From Shewanella holmiensis (lineage in GTDB: Bacteria; Pseudomonadota; Gammaproteobacteria; Enterobacterales; Shewanellaceae): a stretch of DNA of 49,026 nt. A program made the position numbers and the translations under genes. The stretch is from NCBI RefSeq assembly GCF_025370255.1, contig NZ_JAMTCD010000028.1, positions 1-49,026 of the forward strand. The letters run 5' to 3'. The notes beneath the pieces are model-generated. The model was not told the origin of the DNA, searched no databases, and saw only the letters and a list, made by a program, of their open reading frames with translations. Below, piece after piece: positions 15,748 through 26,233 of this stretch; position 1 is the first letter of the stretch, and each line of letters opens with the position of its first letter.

Positions 15748-16851
15748 TTAGGCAATTAAATCATATTCATTTTTCAAAATTTCAATGATGTCTGCTTTGG
15801 GATTTGACGACAAAATGATTTTTTGACCTGTGACTTTTTCAGCTACGCCGGTATAGGTCTCTGAAACTGCCATCATGGCGGTTAATGGTAAATCATTATC
15901 GCGCGCAAGTGCCTCACGCTCCGGCATTCTGTCTTTATTGAGCAAGATGTCCGCATCGTCAAAATGATTGAGTAAGAATTGACGGAAACCTTCTTTTGAG
16001 TTTTCGACAATCTTACCTTCACGATACGCCGCCCCATCCCAAATACGCGAAGAATCAGGCGTACCCACTTCATCCATATAAATGAGTTTTGATTGGCCCT
16101 CTTTATCTGTGACATAACCAAATTCAAATTTGGTATCGACAAACACTTGATCTAACTTGGCTAATGCATCAGAAATAACCTTAAAGCCTTGCTTTAATAG
16201 TGTTTCGTATAGGTCGATATCTGCAGGTTTTTCAAATCCGAATGCTTGATAATTGGCTTCAATGTCACTGCGACTGATGTTGACATCATCTTGCTCAGGC
16301 ACCCCCGGAATACCGGTTAAAATGCCTTTAGTTGATGGTGTAATCAACAACTCAGGTAGCTTTTGATCTTTGGTTAATCCTTCAGGCAAGGTGATGCCGC
16401 AAAATTCGCGTTCACCTTTAGCATAAGCTCGCCACATTGAGCCAGTAATATACTGACGACAAATGGCTTCTACTTTAATTGGACGAGCTTTTTGTACTAT
16501 CCACACAAACGGGTGTGGAATATCCAGAATATGGCTGTCAGCTAAGCCATTTTCAGCAAATAGCTTAAACCAGTTATTTGAAATGGCGTTTAATGCCGCG
16601 CCTTTACCTGGGATACCTTGTAAATTGCCTTCACCATGAAAAATACAATCAAATGCCGAAATACGATCACTGATGACCATGATGGCTAATGGCGTATTTT
16701 CAGGGACATTATAGCCTTTGTCTTTGATTAAACGACGACTATCAGCCTCGGTTAGCCAGTATACACTGCGCACTTTACCGCTATGCACTGGCTTGTCTGT
16801 GCGGATGGGTAAATCGTTATTAACGGCTAAAACGGAATCGGCAAGACTCAT
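15748..16851 (-). CDS. purC: Phosphoribosylaminoimidazole-succinocarboxamide synthase (SAICAR synthetase)
   Basis: PurC joins aspartate to CAIR with ATP, giving SAICAR, in de novo purine synthesis in the cytoplasm. The 367-residue product is the long form found in Shewanella, Vibrio and relatives; the E. coli enzyme has 237. Recognisable segments are GKVRSVY near the start, the [12 protein letters not shown] block, [20 protein letters not shown], and [11 protein letters not shown] followed by [14 protein letters not shown], which binds substrate and metal. Start: ATG with AGAGGA upstream. It appears to be a single gene with its own terminator. I saw no convincing PurR operator in the 237 bases before it. 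Confidence 0.97.
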   Translation of the reverse strand: MSLADSVLAVNNDLPIRTDKPVHSGKVRSVYWLTEADSRRLIKDKGYNVPENTPLAIMVISDRISAFDCIFHGEGNLQGIPGKGAALNAISNNWFKLFAENGLADSHILDIPHPFVWIVQKARPIKVEAICRQYITGSMWRAYAKGEREFCGITLPEGLTKDQKLPELLITPSTKGILTGIPGVPEQDDVNISRSDIEANYQAFGFEKPADIDLYETLLKQGFKVISDALAKLDQVFVDTKFEFGYVTDKEGQSKLIYMDEVGTPDSSRIWDGAAYREGKIVENSKEGFRQFLLNHFDDADILLNKDRMPEREALARDNDLPLTAMMAVSETYTGVAEKVTGQKIILSSNPKADIIEILKNEYDLIA

Positions 16852-17088
16852 GACGAGTATTCCTCTAGTTGAAGGGGGAAGGGCTAATTTTTATGGCGGC
16901 TATTTTACCCGTATTCTTTGGTTTTGCCACGTAAAAAGGCGAGGTTGAAATAGGCTTTTTTCACTACAGAACAATCCAGTGTTTGATCGCAGCGTATTAC
17001 GCCTTGTTATTTATTGCTGTGTAATATTAGCTGACACGAATGCGCATATCAGGCAGTATTCAATTCTTCAAAACTAAGAGTCATTACT

Positions 17089-18045
17089 GTGACAGATACT
17101 CAAATGGATAATACCGCCAAGCTAGGTCTCATTTTCGTTTCCGTTGCGGTATTTTTTTGGGGCATTTTACCCATAGCATTAAAGCTATCTGGGCGATTTA
17201 TCGACCCCGTGACTTTGACTTGGTTTCGGTTTTTAATGGCGTTTGTGGTGACCTTGTTACTGCAATGGCGATTTGGCCAACTGCGTCAATTTAGCCTGCT
17301 CATTCGCGCCGATTGGCTTAAATTGTGTCTCGCTGGCACCTTGCTGATGTTTAACTATGTATCGTTTGTGTATTCATTGGATTATCTTGCACCGGGAACA
17401 GCCCAATTGAATTTTCAAACCGCACCATTTTTTTTAGCTTTTGGTGGTGTATTGTTATTTAAAGAGCGCTTAAATGCCGTGCAATTAACTTGTTTTGCTA
17501 CCTTAGCCATTGGCATGCTGATGTTTTTCCATCCAAATTTGAATGTTGGCAACGCTGATAACCATCAAATTATGCTTGGTGTGTTAATCGTGCAGTTTTC
17601 GGTATTGTCCTGGACAAGTTATGCATTATTACAAAAGTCTTTAGGGCCTAAATTATCCCCCAGCAATGTATTGTTGTTTATCTATGGATTAGGCATTTTT
17701 GCCATGGCGCCGTTCAGTGACTTTGGTCATTTTGAATTAATGAGTTTATCTGATTGGGGGGTTGTGGTTTTTTGTGGCGCGAATACCCTGATTGCCTATG
17801 GTTGTTTTGGGCAAGCCATGAAGTATTGGCCTACGGCACAAGTCAGTGCCATGTTGGCGTTGACTCCGGTGTTAAGTTTTAGTGCAACGGCTATTGTGGT
17901 TAGCCTTGGATGGTGGAGTGATACCTTCAGCGCCGATAATCTGGACGGGTTATCCTTATCTGGCATTGCACTGATTATTTTTTCGGTATTTGCGGTGCAA
18001 ATTTGGCCTTTGTACGTCAAACGCAAACAGTTTAGATTGGGTTAG
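17089..18045 (+). CDS. DMT-superfamily (EamA) membrane transporter
   Basis: An inner-membrane protein of 318 residues with about ten hydrophobic helices arranged as two EamA repeats of five. The first repeat includes LTWFRFLMAFVVTLLLQWRF and YLAPGTAQLNFQTAPFF; the second includes VLIVQFSVLSWTSYALLQ and YWPTAQVSAMLALTPVLSF. Family members export or exchange metabolites such as amino acids or nucleotides; the substrate here is unknown. Start: GTG at 17089 with AAGAG upstream; an in-frame ATG five codons later is an alternative. It is divergent from purC (237-base gap) and convergent with lemA. Confidence 0.88.
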   Translation: MTDTQMDNTAKLGLIFVSVAVFFWGILPIALKLSGRFIDPVTLTWFRFLMAFVVTLLLQWRFGQLRQFSLLIRADWLKLCLAGTLLMFNYVSFVYSLDYLAPGTAQLNFQTAPFFLAFGGVLLFKERLNAVQLTCFATLAIGMLMFFHPNLNVGNADNHQIMLGVLIVQFSVLSWTSYALLQKSLGPKLSPSNVLLFIYGLGIFAMAPFSDFGHFELMSLSDWGVVVFCGANTLIAYGCFGQAMKYWPTAQVSAMLALTPVLSFSATAIVVSLGWWSDTFSADNLDGLSLSGIALIIFSVFAVQIWPLYVKRKQFRLG

Positions 18046-18136
18046 CTATTGTTGTGCTGGATGGTGTCAAGCATCAATGACGCAGAAGTGATGCGGGTCG
18101 TAGACACGCTATATTGACTCTCTATTTTTGTATACT

Positions 18137-18164
18137 AGCCTGAGATGTCATGCATCATCAGGCT
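18137..18164. other. Hairpin between convergent DMT and lemA genes
   Basis: AGCCTGA and GATG pair with CATC and TCAGGCT around a 5-base loop with one bulged base. It lies between two convergent genes but has no strong T run on either strand, so it is at best a weak terminator. Confidence 0.4.
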
Positions 18165-18186
18165 CATCATCTATGGCTATATAAGA

Positions 18187-18756
18187 TTAAAACTTAGGTT
18201 TATATTCAAACTCAGCCTGTGCTTTGCTATCACTAAACACTTCAATAGTATGTTTTTTATTAAAAAAACTGTTCACTAGGTTATTCGGGAAAGATTGAAT
18301 ACAGCCGTTAAAATTGGCTACGTTTTGGTTAAAAATACGTACAGCAGCGCCCACATTTTCCTCTTGTTCGGTAATTTCATACATAAACTTGGCAAAAGAT
18401 TCTGATGCTCTTAGTTCAGGGTAAGCTTCAACAGCAACATTAATGCCTTTCATCAACGCCTGCGAGGCTTGATCAACATCATTTTGTAACTTGGTATCAA
18501 TTTTATTGTCTTTAAGCGCATTAATCCCTTGGCGCAAAGCGGTAATTTTAGGCAATAAATCTTTTTCATAATCTTGATGTTGCTGTAGCACGCGATCAAG
18601 TTCAGGAATAATTCGACTGCGCTGCCTTTCCTGGGTTAGCACATCTGCCCAACCTCGTTGTACCGCATTGTGCTCTTTGACGATGGCATTATAAATGCTG
18701 AATATAATGAACGCGACAACAACTAAAATGGCAATAATAATAAAAAACAGGTCCAT
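18187..18756 (-). CDS. lemA: LemA family protein
   Basis: A 189-residue protein with an N-terminal membrane helix (about 2-22) followed by the LemA helical domain, starting with the conserved stretch YNAIVKEHNAVQRGWADV and including AYPELRASESFAKFMYEIT. LemA proteins are widespread membrane-anchored helical bundles whose function is not settled. It sits nine bases after the DUF3137 gene; the ribosome site AAGGA overlaps that gene's TAA stop, so translation is probably coupled. The pair may act together in the envelope. Confidence 0.93.
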   Translation of the reverse strand: MDLFFIIIAILVVVAFIIFSIYNAIVKEHNAVQRGWADVLTQERQRSRIIPELDRVLQQHQDYEKDLLPKITALRQGINALKDNKIDTKLQNDVDQASQALMKGINVAVEAYPELRASESFAKFMYEITEQEENVGAAVRIFNQNVANFNGCIQSFPNNLVNSFFNKKHTIEVFSDSKAQAEFEYKPKF

Positions 18757-18765
18757 AATTTTTCC

Positions 18766-19824
18766 TTAATATAATGGGCTAGCGCTGTGCTTGATGATTT
18801 GATTTACAAAACCAAAGATACGGTTCACTGTGAACAAAGATGTGTCATTTAGCAATTCTTGTTTAAATTTTTCTGGTTCGGTGATGTCATAATGCATTGC
18901 AGGATTAAGGAGATTAGTATTTTTTTGGTTAATCAATAAACTGCCATCGTAGGCAAACTCAATGGTTAAATCATCAAGTTTGTGGGCCAATTGCTCACAG
19001 GCAATCACCACCACTGGCTCTAAAAACTTAGCAGCATTGAATTCTGAATCCGTTTGCACATAAAAGCGTTTTTCAAACTCGCGTGATGCGGGCATAAAAC
19101 GCTGCTGCCAATGCCTAGCTAGCCTTGACTGACTCATGACTAAATGGGTGGTGTTGTTGATAGGCGGAAAGATAACCCCTTGGCGATAATAATGATCATA
19201 CACAGTTCTTGTTCGTGTTCTGGTGCCGCCTTTACCGTCTGACTCTTGATATGTTTCCGTTCTTTTATCGACATAGTGATGATAAACCACCGCGGCGCGG
19301 ATGAGGCCAGATTCAGAATGGAAGTCAATTTGTTTACCCCATTCAACATTTTGTGAGTAATTTCCGCGGTTAAAGTCGATAAATTTATGTTGGGCATTAT
19401 TTAAAAAGGTCGCATCACAGTGGGTTACATTGTAAAGGTGCTTTAAGGTTTCATCTCTAAATAGATTCGACAGTGTGGTTAGGCGCTTTTTGCGGGCAAT
19501 AATTTGATAAATGGCGACGATAGCGACTATGGCACAGACTGCCCATATGAATAAATCGGTGTTTGAAATGCGAGTGTATTGGCTTTGTGTCTCAAGATAA
19601 AACCAATAACCAATAGCAGAGATCACTGACGCTAAAATACACAGGTATAAAGCACTATTTTGGTAAGTAAGTTGATTCGGATAAGCAATGGCTTTATCTA
19701 AGCAGGCTTTAACAACATCAATAGATTGTGATTGAGACACCCTAGTTTGTAGCTTTTTTATAAACTGAGTGAGGGCGGCGTTATTGATAGGCTTGGCATG
19801 TTCAGAGACATTTTTGGCCGGCAT
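18766..19824 (-). CDS. DUF3137 membrane protein, partner of LemA
   Basis: A 352-residue protein with two adjacent membrane helices (about 58-77 and 89-109) after a cytosolic N-terminal segment, then a soluble domain of about 240 residues of the DUF3137 type. Genes of this type often lie directly before lemA. No catalytic motif is obvious. Features include a K/R-threonine-rich loop near residues 190-200 (GKGGTRTRTRTVYDHYY) and a conserved-looking MPASREFEKRF segment. Start: ATG with AAGGA six bases before it. Function unknown; a role in envelope maintenance with LemA is a guess from pairing. Confidence 0.85.
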   Translation of the reverse strand: MPAKNVSEHAKPINNAALTQFIKKLQTRVSQSQSIDVVKACLDKAIAYPNQLTYQNSALYLCILASVISAIGYWFYLETQSQYTRISNTDLFIWAVCAIVAIVAIYQIIARKKRLTTLSNLFRDETLKHLYNVTHCDATFLNNAQHKFIDFNRGNYSQNVEWGKQIDFHSESGLIRAAVVYHHYVDKRTETYQESDGKGGTRTRTRTVYDHYYRQGVIFPPINNTTHLVMSQSRLARHWQQRFMPASREFEKRFYVQTDSEFNAAKFLEPVVVIACEQLAHKLDDLTIEFAYDGSLLINQKNTNLLNPAMHYDITEPEKFKQELLNDTSLFTVNRIFGFVNQIIKHSASPLY

Positions 19825-19935
19825 TCTACATCCTTGTCATAAATCTTATGTTTATGTTACAAGGAAAATTAAGCCTGTAAAGTGTTGCTTTTAGGTGGCT
19901 TAAATTGATCGGTTCTATAATGGCATGTGTTTCAA

Positions 19936-19964
19936 AACAAAAATGGAGCCCAAAGGCTCCATTG
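19936..19964 (-). terminator. Terminator after deaD
   Basis: A 9-bp perfect stem (19942-19950 with 19955-19963) with loop CAAA. The minus strand continues as TTTTTGTTTTG. It lies 31 bases after the helicase stop. Confidence 0.85.
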
Positions 19965-19993
19965 TTTAATCATTTGCTGAGTTCAACGTTTTA

Positions 19994-21853
19994 TTAACCG
20001 TTATCACGTGGTTTACGTGGGCGGCGTTCTGCCGATGAACGATCGCCAGAAGGACGGTCACCACCACGAGGACGACGGTCACCCGATGGGCGGTCACCAC
20101 GTGGACGACGAGGTGCAGCAGCACCACGGCCAGAATCAACGAAAACTTCATCACCAGCTTCACGAATGTTAAGTGGACGACCACAAACACGCACTTTTCT
20201 TAGGTGAGTTAATACATCTTTTGGCATGCCATCTGGTAAATCAACTGTAGTGACTTGATCGTACAGTTGAATTTGACCGATATAACGGCTGTCGATGTTA
20301 GCTTCGTTAGCAATCGCGCCAACAATGTTACCCACACCAACGCCATTCTCACGACCTACATCAATAACATAGCGGTTCATTTTAACATCAGGATTATCTT
20401 TTAATCCTTCAGGTTGGCCGAAGCTAGTTGGTGATGGGCGGCTGCTACGCTCGCGACGAGGACGATCACCGCCATCGCGTGAACCACGATCTTCACGAGG
20501 ACCACGTTCGTCACGTGAATCACGTTGACGCTCTTGGATCTGTGGTAACTGTAATGGACGCTCTTGTTGTACTTGCTGTAATAATGCCGCAGCTAACAAA
20601 TCGGTATCGATTTCTAACTGGGTACATAATTCAGCCACAGCATTTTTCATGAAATCTAAATCAGTGTTTAGGGTTTCTTGAATTTGTTCACCTAAACGAG
20701 ATAGACGACGCTCTGCAACCGTTTCTGGGCTAGGGATTTTCATTGGCGAAATACGGCTGTTTGTAGCACGTTCGATAGTACGCAACATGCGCATTTCACG
20801 GTGTGTTACAAAAAGGATAGCCATACCAGTACGACCCGCGCGGCCAGTACGACCGATACGGTGTACATAGGCTTCTGAGTCATAAGGAATATCGTAGTTT
20901 ACTACGTGACCGATACGCTCAACGTCTAGACCACGAGCTGCAACGTCAGTGGCAATCAAAATGTCTAGCTTGCCACTTTTCAGTTGCTCAACAGCACGTT
21001 CACGTGCCTGTTGATTCATGTCGCCATGTAATGGTGATGAAGCGTAACCACGTGCTTCTAGCTTTTCAGCCAACTCAACACAGCTATTACGGGTACGAAC
21101 GAAAATGATAATACCTTCGGTATTTTCAACTTCTAATACACGTACTAGTGCTTCTAGTTTATTGTGTTGTGATACTTGTACGTAACACTGTTCAATAGAC
21201 TCAACCGTTGTGTGGCTGGCAGCAATACTGATGTTAACTGGGTTAGTTAAGTGCTTGCTAGCAACACGTTTAATTTGCTCAGGCATAGTGGCTGAGAATA
21301 ATGCTAATTGGCTGTTTGCTGGCTTATGCTCTAATACCCATTCGATATCATCGATAAAGCCCATTTTTAGCATTTCATCAGCTTCATCAAGTACTAATGC
21401 TTTTAGCGCATCTAACTTTAATGTGCCGCGACGCATGTGATCCATTACACGACCTGGTGTACCCACAATCACTTGTGGTCCACGTTTAAGGGCGCTTAAT
21501 TGTTGATGCATGCTTTGACCACCGTAAATCGGTAGTACATGGAAGCCTTTCATGTGTTTAGCATAACTGCCAAACGCTTCAGCAACCTGAACGGCAAGTT
21601 CACGTGTTGGTGCTAAAACTAAAATTTGTGGGGCATTAAGACGAATATCGACTTTGTTCAGTAAAGGCAGCGCAAACGCACCTGTTTTACCTGTACCAGT
21701 TTGTGCTTGGCCGATAATATCTTGACCAGCCATAAGCGGATCGATACTTGCTGACTGGATCGGTGTTGGTTTCTCATAACCTAACTCGTCAAGAGCACGC
21801 AACAGATTCTCAGACAGGCCGAGTTCGCGGAAAGTTCTTTCATTGGATGACAT
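19994..21853 (-). CDS. deaD: DEAD-box ATP-dependent RNA helicase DeaD/CsdA
   Basis: A cytoplasmic RNA helicase of 619 residues, of the type that unwinds RNA during ribosome assembly and mRNA decay, especially in the cold. Visible motifs: Q motif (FRELGLSENLLRALDELGYE, then PTPIQ), Walker A AQTGTGKT (50-57), PTRELA (82-87), GTPGR (131-135), DEAD (156-159), SAT (187-189) and HRIGRTGRAGR (about 328-338). The C-terminal DbpA-like RNA-binding domain (YVIDVGRENGVGVGNIVGAI onward) matches DeaD and is followed by an arginine- and glycine-rich tail with repeated RPSGDR units. That tail is low-complexity and basic, and may bind RNA or drive condensation. Start: ATG with AAGG upstream. It has a long 5' region (about 200 bases after the M28 gene), as cold-regulated genes often do. 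Confidence 0.95.
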   Translation of the reverse strand: MSSNERTFRELGLSENLLRALDELGYEKPTPIQSASIDPLMAGQDIIGQAQTGTGKTGAFALPLLNKVDIRLNAPQILVLAPTRELAVQVAEAFGSYAKHMKGFHVLPIYGGQSMHQQLSALKRGPQVIVGTPGRVMDHMRRGTLKLDALKALVLDEADEMLKMGFIDDIEWVLEHKPANSQLALFSATMPEQIKRVASKHLTNPVNISIAASHTTVESIEQCYVQVSQHNKLEALVRVLEVENTEGIIIFVRTRNSCVELAEKLEARGYASSPLHGDMNQQARERAVEQLKSGKLDILIATDVAARGLDVERIGHVVNYDIPYDSEAYVHRIGRTGRAGRTGMAILFVTHREMRMLRTIERATNSRISPMKIPSPETVAERRLSRLGEQIQETLNTDLDFMKNAVAELCTQLEIDTDLLAAALLQQVQQERPLQLPQIQERQRDSRDERGPREDRGSRDGGDRPRRERSSRPSPTSFGQPEGLKDNPDVKMNRYVIDVGRENGVGVGNIVGAIANEANIDSRYIGQIQLYDQVTTVDLPDGMPKDVLTHLRKVRVCGRPLNIREAGDEVFVDSGRGAAAPRRPRGDRPSGDRRPRGGDRPSGDRSSAERRPRKPRDNG

Positions 21854-22059
21854 TGGGTTGTAGCCTTGTGGATGTGCACGAAATTCGGATGCTCGTGCTG
21901 AGTTTCACAGACAGAAAATCAACCCCGTGTCGATTTCCCGCGCCGAAAGGGCGATATTATAGCAGTGGTTCTGTGATTTGACTATAGAAAATGTGATATA
22001 TATTTAAATGTGGCCTGATTTTTGCCTTGTCTTGTAAGTTATTTACCCTGTAACTGATG

Positions 22060-23070
22060 TTATTGTGGGTTAATTTCGATTTGAGGTTGGCTGATAAAGC
22101 TGTAGGCCATTTCGGTCACACTGGCTAAAAAGTCAATTTTTAGTGTGTCGATAGTGTCATCTACGGTGTGATATTGATTATGTGGCGGCACGCCAAAGTA
22201 AATCCAGGGTATGCCAGCTTGATGAAACGGGTAGTGATCGGATGCTTTTAACCAGTTCATCCGTTTTATTCCTGTAGCGCTATTTTTTGCATAACTTAAA
22301 CGAATACATAATTGATGTTTGTTAGTGAGATCCGTTTTGATTTGTTCAAAATCAACAAAGTTCTGTTCGCCTTCTATGTATATCGCTCGGGGACGTGAAG
22401 GGTGACCAATCATGTCCAGATTCATTGCTAATTCAATTTGCATCTCGGGATGCATTTGTATTTGCTCGACCAGTCCATAACTGCCATACAAGCCTTGTTC
22501 TTCTGCATCGGTGGCAACCAGCATCAAATTAACTTCAGCTAGCCCAGTATGTTGCCATTGCTCGGCGATAGCCAATAAGCCTGCGACACCAGAAGCATTA
22601 TCGTCGGCGCCATGAAAGGTACGCTTACCTTGATGACCAAGATGATCATAATGTGCCGTGATAATGCGCCAGCGGTTTGAAGGCGTGCGGCTAGGAATAA
22701 TGCCAACAATATTCACACCTAGTTGCTGACTAAATTGATACTTGTAGGTAAACGGGACTTTGAAAGTCGATTGCCATGGCTGTAAACCCAGGGCAGTAAA
22801 ACGTTGTTCTAGATAATTTTGACTCAATATCGCACCCTCGCTACCGGTTTTTCTACCGGCAAATTCAGCAGAGCTAAGGGTACGGATATCATCAATAATG
22901 TGTGCGCTATTTGCCCATTGATGTTGTAACGGCATATGACAATCAATGCTATCTTTATTGGCACAGCTGCTCAGCATGAATACCAAGGCGAGGCTACATA
23001 ATATAGCCCCTTTAGGCGTGTTTATTTTTGTGCCACTGAGTGTTTTTATGAATGCGCCTAGTGTGATCAT
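22060..23070 (-). CDS. M28-family zinc aminopeptidase, lipoprotein
   Basis: A probable membrane-anchored exopeptidase of 336 residues. The long signal region ends in the lipobox MLSSC (lipid at C36). The two-zinc M28 site is complete: H140 and D142 in AHYDHLG, D156 in HGADDNASG, E190/E191 in DAEEQGLYGS, D219 in NLDMIG and the late histidine in QYHTVDDT. It likely releases amino acids from peptides in the periplasm or at the outer membrane. Start: ATG with AAGGA six bases before it. It lies 25 bases after uvrA on the same strand, so it may ride on uvrA transcription, although the functions seem unrelated. Confidence 0.88.
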   Translation of the reverse strand: MITLGAFIKTLSGTKINTPKGAILCSLALVFMLSSCANKDSIDCHMPLQHQWANSAHIIDDIRTLSSAEFAGRKTGSEGAILSQNYLEQRFTALGLQPWQSTFKVPFTYKYQFSQQLGVNIVGIIPSRTPSNRWRIITAHYDHLGHQGKRTFHGADDNASGVAGLLAIAEQWQHTGLAEVNLMLVATDAEEQGLYGSYGLVEQIQMHPEMQIELAMNLDMIGHPSRPRAIYIEGEQNFVDFEQIKTDLTNKHQLCIRLSYAKNSATGIKRMNWLKASDHYPFHQAGIPWIYFGVPPHNQYHTVDDTIDTLKIDFLASVTEMAYSFISQPQIEINPQ

Positions 23071-23095
23071 ATTTGTCCTTTGGCGCGTTAATTGA

Positions 23096-26008
23096 TTAAG
23101 TGGTTTTTTTTACAGTCTTTTTCACAGTTTTTTTAGCGGCTGGGTTAGCGCCCGAGTTCTGTTTTGCTGCACGTTGTTTGTGCAAAGCCAACATGGGTTT
23201 TAAAAAGCGTGCCGTATGGGACGTGGGGTGGTTAGCCACATCTTCAGGGCTTCCAGCTACTAAAATAGTCCCGCCGCCTGAACCGCCTTCAGGGCCTAAA
23301 TCGATAATCCAATCCGCTGTTTGAATCACATCTAAATTATGTTCAATCACGACTATGGTATTGCCATGAGACTTGAGACGATGCAACACATCTAACAATA
23401 GTTGAATATCGGCAAAATGCAGCCCCGTAGTGGGTTCGTCCAGAATGTACAGGGTTTTACCGGTATCGCGTTTAGATAATTCTTTAGCCAACTTAACCCG
23501 TTGTGCTTCACCACCAGATAAAGTGGTCGCGCTTTGTCCTAAGCGAATATAAGATAAACCGACATCCATTAAGGTTTGCAGTTTGCGCGCAATGGCGGGA
23601 ATGGCATCGAAAAACACGCGCGCTTCTTCTATGGTCATTTGCAGCACTTCGTGAATGTTTTTACCTTTGTATTTTACTTCTAAGGTTTCACGGTTATAGC
23701 GCTTGCCTTTACAGGCATCACAAGGCACATAAACATCAGGTAAAAAGTGCATCTCTACTTTAATTAACCCATCCCCCTGACAAGCTTCACAACGGCCACC
23801 TTTAACGTTGAATGAGAAGCGGCCGACTAAATAACCGCGTGTGCGTGCTTCCTGGGTGCCTGCAAATATTTCACGTACAGGGGTGAAAATGCCTGTGTAA
23901 GTGGCTGGGTTAGAACGTGGTGTTCTGCCAATTGGGCTTTGATCTATATCCACGACTTTATCGCAGTGATCCATGCCTTTTATTTCTTTGTAAGGTGCAG
24001 GTTCGTCTACAGTGGCACCATTGAGCATACGATGAGCAATTTTGAAAAAGGTATCGTTAATCAGGGTTGATTTACCTGAGCCAGAAACACCCGTCACGCA
24101 GGTTAATAAGCCAACGGGAATAGTTAAGTCGACATTTTGTAGGTTATTTCCTGTTGCGCCGAATAACTCAATCACTTTTTTGGGATCTATTGGGGTGCGT
24201 TGGTCGCTAATATGAATTTGTTTTTTACCTGAAAGGTATTGGCCTGTAACCGACACTTCACAGTCAAGAATATCGCTTAAAGTACCTTGTGCAATAATTT
24301 CGCCGCCATGCACACCTGCACCAGGGCCGATATCAATAACATGGTCTGCCATGCGTATCGCATCTTCATCATGCTCCACCACAATGACGGTATTACCTAG
24401 GTCACGCAGGTGAATAAGGGTGTTGAGTAATCGCTCATTGTCACGCTGGTGTAAACCGATAGAAGGCTCATCTAATACGTACATTACCCCTACTAATCCG
24501 GCGCCAATTTGGCTAGCAAGGCGAATACGTTGCGCTTCACCGCCTGATAGCGTGTCGGCTGAGCGCGATAAACTTAAATAATTCAGACCAACATTAACCA
24601 AAAATCCTAAACGCTCACCAATTTCTTTTAAAATTTTATCGGCGATTTGAGCGCGTTGACCTTCAAAAGTGAGCTCGGCGAAATAGCTTTTTGCTTCACC
24701 AATTGACCAGGTTGTCAGTTGCGGTAAATTTAAATCACCAATAAACACATTGCGGGCCTCTTCACGTAAACGTGAGCCTTCACAACTGTTGCATGGCTGC
24801 ATATTAATAAATTTAGAGAGCTCTTCACGTACCGAATTACTCTCGGTTTCGCGATAGCGACGATCCATATTGTTCAAAATACCTTCAAACGGATGGTTGC
24901 GAACCACCACATCACCACGGTCGTTAATGTATTTGAAGGCAATGTTTTGTTTGCCAGACCCAAATAGCACTAACTTTTTAACTTTGTCGCTTAATTGCTC
25001 AAATGGGGTTTCGACATCAAATTTGTAATGCTCGGCCAGTGAACTGAGCATTTGAAAGTAATAGAAGTTTCTTCTGTCCCAGCCTCTAATCGCCCCGCCA
25101 GCTAGAGACAGTTCGCCATTGCTTATCACTCTTTCAGGATCAAAAAACTGCTGAACACCCAAGCCATCACAGGTTTGGCATGCACCTGCTGGATTGTTAA
25201 ATGAGAAAATCCGCGGTTCTAGCTCTGTCATGGAGTAGCCGCAATGGGGGCAAGCAAAGTTGGCAGAGAAAATCAGCTCCTCAGTGCTACTGTCTTCCAT
25301 TGAAGCAATTTTTGCGATACCGCCAGATAGCTCTAATGCGGTTTCAAAGGATTCAGCCAAACGCTGTTTTAAATCTTCTCGCACTTTAAAGCGATCAACC
25401 ACAACTTCAATGGTGTGCTTCACGTGTAAGTCGAGTGTTGGGGGATCGGTTAAATCACACACTTCGCCATCAATTCGGGCACGAATATAGCCTTGGGCCG
25501 ATAAGCTTTCGAGTAGTTTTACATGCTCGCCTTTACGATCGTTAATCACTGGGGCAAGTAACATTTGGCGGCTGTTTTCTGGCAAAGCTAATACTTTATC
25601 AACCATTTGGCTGACGGTTTGTGCCGATAGTGGTTGACCATGAGTCGGACACCGTGGTTCACCTACTCGCGCAAACAATAAGCGCAGGTAATCGTATATT
25701 TCGGTCACTGTGCCAACGGTAGAGCGAGGGTTATGTGAGGTTGATTTTTGTTCAATTGAAATAGCTGGACTTAAGCCTTCTATATGATCAACATCAGGCT
25801 TTTCCATCAAACTTAAAAACTGTCGCGCATAGGAGGATAAAGATTCAACGTAACGACGTTGCCCTTCTGCATAGAGGGTATCAAAAGCGAGTGAAGACTT
25901 GCCTGAACCAGACAATCCTGTGATAACTATCAGTTTATCTCTTGGGATCGTCAAATTGATGTTTTTAAGATTGTGGGTTCGGGCACCGCGGATTTCAATA
26001 TTGTCCAT
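23096..26008 (-). CDS. uvrA: Excinuclease ABC subunit A
   Basis: UvrA is the damage-sensing ATPase of nucleotide excision repair; with UvrB it scans DNA and loads UvrB at lesions. The 970-residue product has two ABC modules: Walker [10 protein letters not shown] near residue 33 and GVSGSGKST near 642, signatures [12 protein letters not shown] and [12 protein letters not shown], and Walker B motifs [10 protein letters not shown] and [10 protein letters not shown]. Zinc-binding cysteines appear in CPHCGYS with CQTCDG, and in CEACQGDG with CDACKGK. It is about 30 residues longer than E. coli UvrA because of a lysine-rich C-terminal tail ([12 protein letters not shown]). I found no CTG-N10-CAG LexA-like site in the 225 bases between uvrA and the divergent MFS gene. 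Confidence 0.99.
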   Translation of the reverse strand: MDNIEIRGARTHNLKNINLTIPRDKLIVITGLSGSGKSSLAFDTLYAEGQRRYVESLSSYARQFLSLMEKPDVDHIEGLSPAISIEQKSTSHNPRSTVGTVTEIYDYLRLLFARVGEPRCPTHGQPLSAQTVSQMVDKVLALPENSRQMLLAPVINDRKGEHVKLLESLSAQGYIRARIDGEVCDLTDPPTLDLHVKHTIEVVVDRFKVREDLKQRLAESFETALELSGGIAKIASMEDSSTEELIFSANFACPHCGYSMTELEPRIFSFNNPAGACQTCDGLGVQQFFDPERVISNGELSLAGGAIRGWDRRNFYYFQMLSSLAEHYKFDVETPFEQLSDKVKKLVLFGSGKQNIAFKYINDRGDVVVRNHPFEGILNNMDRRYRETESNSVREELSKFINMQPCNSCEGSRLREEARNVFIGDLNLPQLTTWSIGEAKSYFAELTFEGQRAQIADKILKEIGERLGFLVNVGLNYLSLSRSADTLSGGEAQRIRLASQIGAGLVGVMYVLDEPSIGLHQRDNERLLNTLIHLRDLGNTVIVVEHDEDAIRMADHVIDIGPGAGVHGGEIIAQGTLSDILDCEVSVTGQYLSGKKQIHISDQRTPIDPKKVIELFGATGNNLQNVDLTIPVGLLTCVTGVSGSGKSTLINDTFFKIAHRMLNGATVDEPAPYKEIKGMDHCDKVVDIDQSPIGRTPRSNPATYTGIFTPVREIFAGTQEARTRGYLVGRFSFNVKGGRCEACQGDGLIKVEMHFLPDVYVPCDACKGKRYNRETLEVKYKGKNIHEVLQMTIEEARVFFDAIPAIARKLQTLMDVGLSYIRLGQSATTLSGGEAQRVKLAKELSKRDTGKTLYILDEPTTGLHFADIQLLLDVLHRLKSHGNTIVVIEHNLDVIQTADWIIDLGPEGGSGGGTILVAGSPEDVANHPTSHTARFLKPMLALHKQRAAKQNSGANPAAKKTVKKTVKKTT

Positions 26009-26233
26009 CTAATCGCTCTATGTTCGCTATGGGGCAAAATGGGTTTCAGTATCGCACATTAACTGAGACCTGTTTAGTCAATCATCACTATTTCCTACTC
26101 GGTAATGCTCTACGATGAAAGCCTAAAAAAAGTTTAATTAAGCTTAAATTCATAAACTGTGATTTCCTTTTGAGCAACTGATTCAGGCTATGGTAATATG
26201 CGCGACTCATTGAATTGGTAAAAGGGTAGATGA

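Noticed and set aside
16852..17088. Search for a PurR operator before purC
   Set aside because: No palindrome resembling ACGCAAACGTTTGCGT was found.
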